Below are positions 63,191-64,000 of a DNA stretch of 64,000 nt, piece after piece. The notes beneath the pieces were generated by a model. The model did no database searches, was not told the DNA's origin, and saw nothing but the letters and a program-made list of their open reading frames with translations. The stretch comes from Siphonodentalium dalli. Its lineage: Eukaryota; Mollusca; Scaphopoda; Gadilida; Siphonodentaliidae. Numbering within the stretch: position 1 is the first letter of the stretch; the number at the start of each line of letters is the position of its first letter. A program made the translations under genes and the position numbers. The DNA lies in assembly GCA_032622095.1 (NCBI GenBank), contig CP136069.1, positions 31,748,342-31,812,341 of the forward strand. The letters are read 5' to 3'.

Positions 63191-63611
63191 CGACCCACCC
63201 GAATGATTAATCATGACGACCCACCCGAATGATTACTCATGACGACACACCCGAATGATTAATCATGACGACCCACCCGAATGATTAATCATGACGACAC
63301 ACCCGAATGATTAATCATGACGACCCACCCGAATGATTAATCATGACGACACACCCGAATGATTAATCATGACGACCCACCCGAATGATTAATCATGACG
63401 ACACACCCGAATGATTAATCATGACGACACACCCGAATGATTAATCATGACGACCCACCCGAATGATTAATCATGACGACCCACCCGAATGATTAATCAT
63501 GACGACACACCCGAATGATTAATCATGACGACACACCCGAATGATTAATCATGACGACCCACCCGAATGATTAATCATGACGACCCACCCAAATGATTAA
63601 TCATGACGACC
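63191..63611. repeat. 26-bp palindromic satellite
   Basis: Sixteen 26-bp units, ACCCACCCGAATGATTAATC plus ATGACG; each contains the perfect palindrome ATGATTAATCAT. Units carry either ACCCACCC or ACACACCC in the order CCACACACAACCAACC. Confidence 0.95.
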
Positions 63612-64000
63612 CAGTTCAAGTTCAAAGTTCAAAAGCTTTATTTATAAAGTCAGGCATTTTAAATTACAAACATGAGCATTAAGCTCTTAACTGACTTGTA
63701 AAACAATGAATATGTACATAAACAGTAACGTGAATAAAACACAACCTATCTGAAAAATAAATTACATGTATATAAGCTAAAACTTTGTAAAAGACGAGTA
63801 AAATCCCTGAGGACAGGTAGCCCTGACTGGATCAAAAGCGTAAGACACAAATTTGTATATTCATATACGGCACAGTAATGTGCACAACGAGTCCATATTT
63901 CATTCCTGGATAACACGTTTTGTTCCATTCAGAGATACCTGACCAGAGAGTGCGGATTAAAATACAAAACATATGCATATAATTAGGATATCCTACAGGC
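63612..64000 (-). mobile_element. LINE-like 3' end, minus strand, cut by window edge
   Basis: On the minus strand the sequence runs to AATAAAGCTTTTGAACTTTG and AACTTGAAC, the form of a LINE 3' end with a short repeated tail, abutting the 26-bp satellite. The coding part upstream (63746-63928 minus) is open for 60 codons, but its family was not recognised. Confidence 0.45.

Overview
This is nuclear DNA from a multicellular animal, most likely a lophotrochozoan and probably a mollusc. It is AT-rich, both genes are split by GT-AG introns, and most of the window is transposon debris. The mollusc call rests on two diverged copies of a repeat beginning TTTAGCTCACCTGAG, a type I associate with bivalve and other molluscan genomes, so it is a reasoned guess. 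No rRNA gene, intact tRNA gene, CRISPR array or prokaryotic operon was seen.

Two protein genes can be supported, both on the + strand. The first is the 3' end of a class I histone deacetylase (HDAC1/2 orthologue): six exons between 581 and 6454 encode the end of the catalytic region and the acidic/basic regulatory tail down to the stop codon. The catalytic exons lie upstream of the window. The second is a D-amino-acid/D-aspartate oxidase: nine exons from 31080 to 58031 chain in phase into 302 residues, from the start methionine through the FAD motif to the active-site arginine. The last exon, which should carry the HNYGHGG-type motif and a peroxisomal signal, is not visible and probably lies beyond 64000. 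The two genes act in unrelated processes (chromatin deacetylation and peroxisomal D-amino-acid oxidation); nothing suggests they work together.

The 24.6 kb between the genes, and the oxidase introns, are full of mobile elements. By region: 1-6.5 kb, HDAC introns with two minisatellites and several fold-back MITEs; 6.5-11.8 kb, nested MITEs; 12.3-15.4 kb, the TTTAGCTCACCTGAG repeat; 16.3-18.8 kb, a SINE and degenerate tandem repeats; 19.0-23.8 kb, a 4.7-kb element with very long inverted arms; 25.4-30.6 kb, a perfect 143-bp palindrome and a 1.04-kb tandem duplication whose first copy holds a 1.6-kb transposon, the second copy being its empty site; 31-58 kb, the oxidase gene with MITEs, two composite Helitron-like insertions, a hAT-like element, a Crypton-like relic, SINEs and decayed LINEs in its introns; 59.35-61.4 kb, a 2-kb satellite; 63.2-63.6 kb, a 26-bp palindromic satellite next to a LINE tail.

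The dominant theme is TTAA-targeted MITEs (piggyBac-like ends, several families, some nested), three of which share one internal hairpin module. The most unusual single object is the 1609-bp element at 27098-28706, whose inverted ends are arrays of a 21-bp unit centred on CGTGCGCACG.
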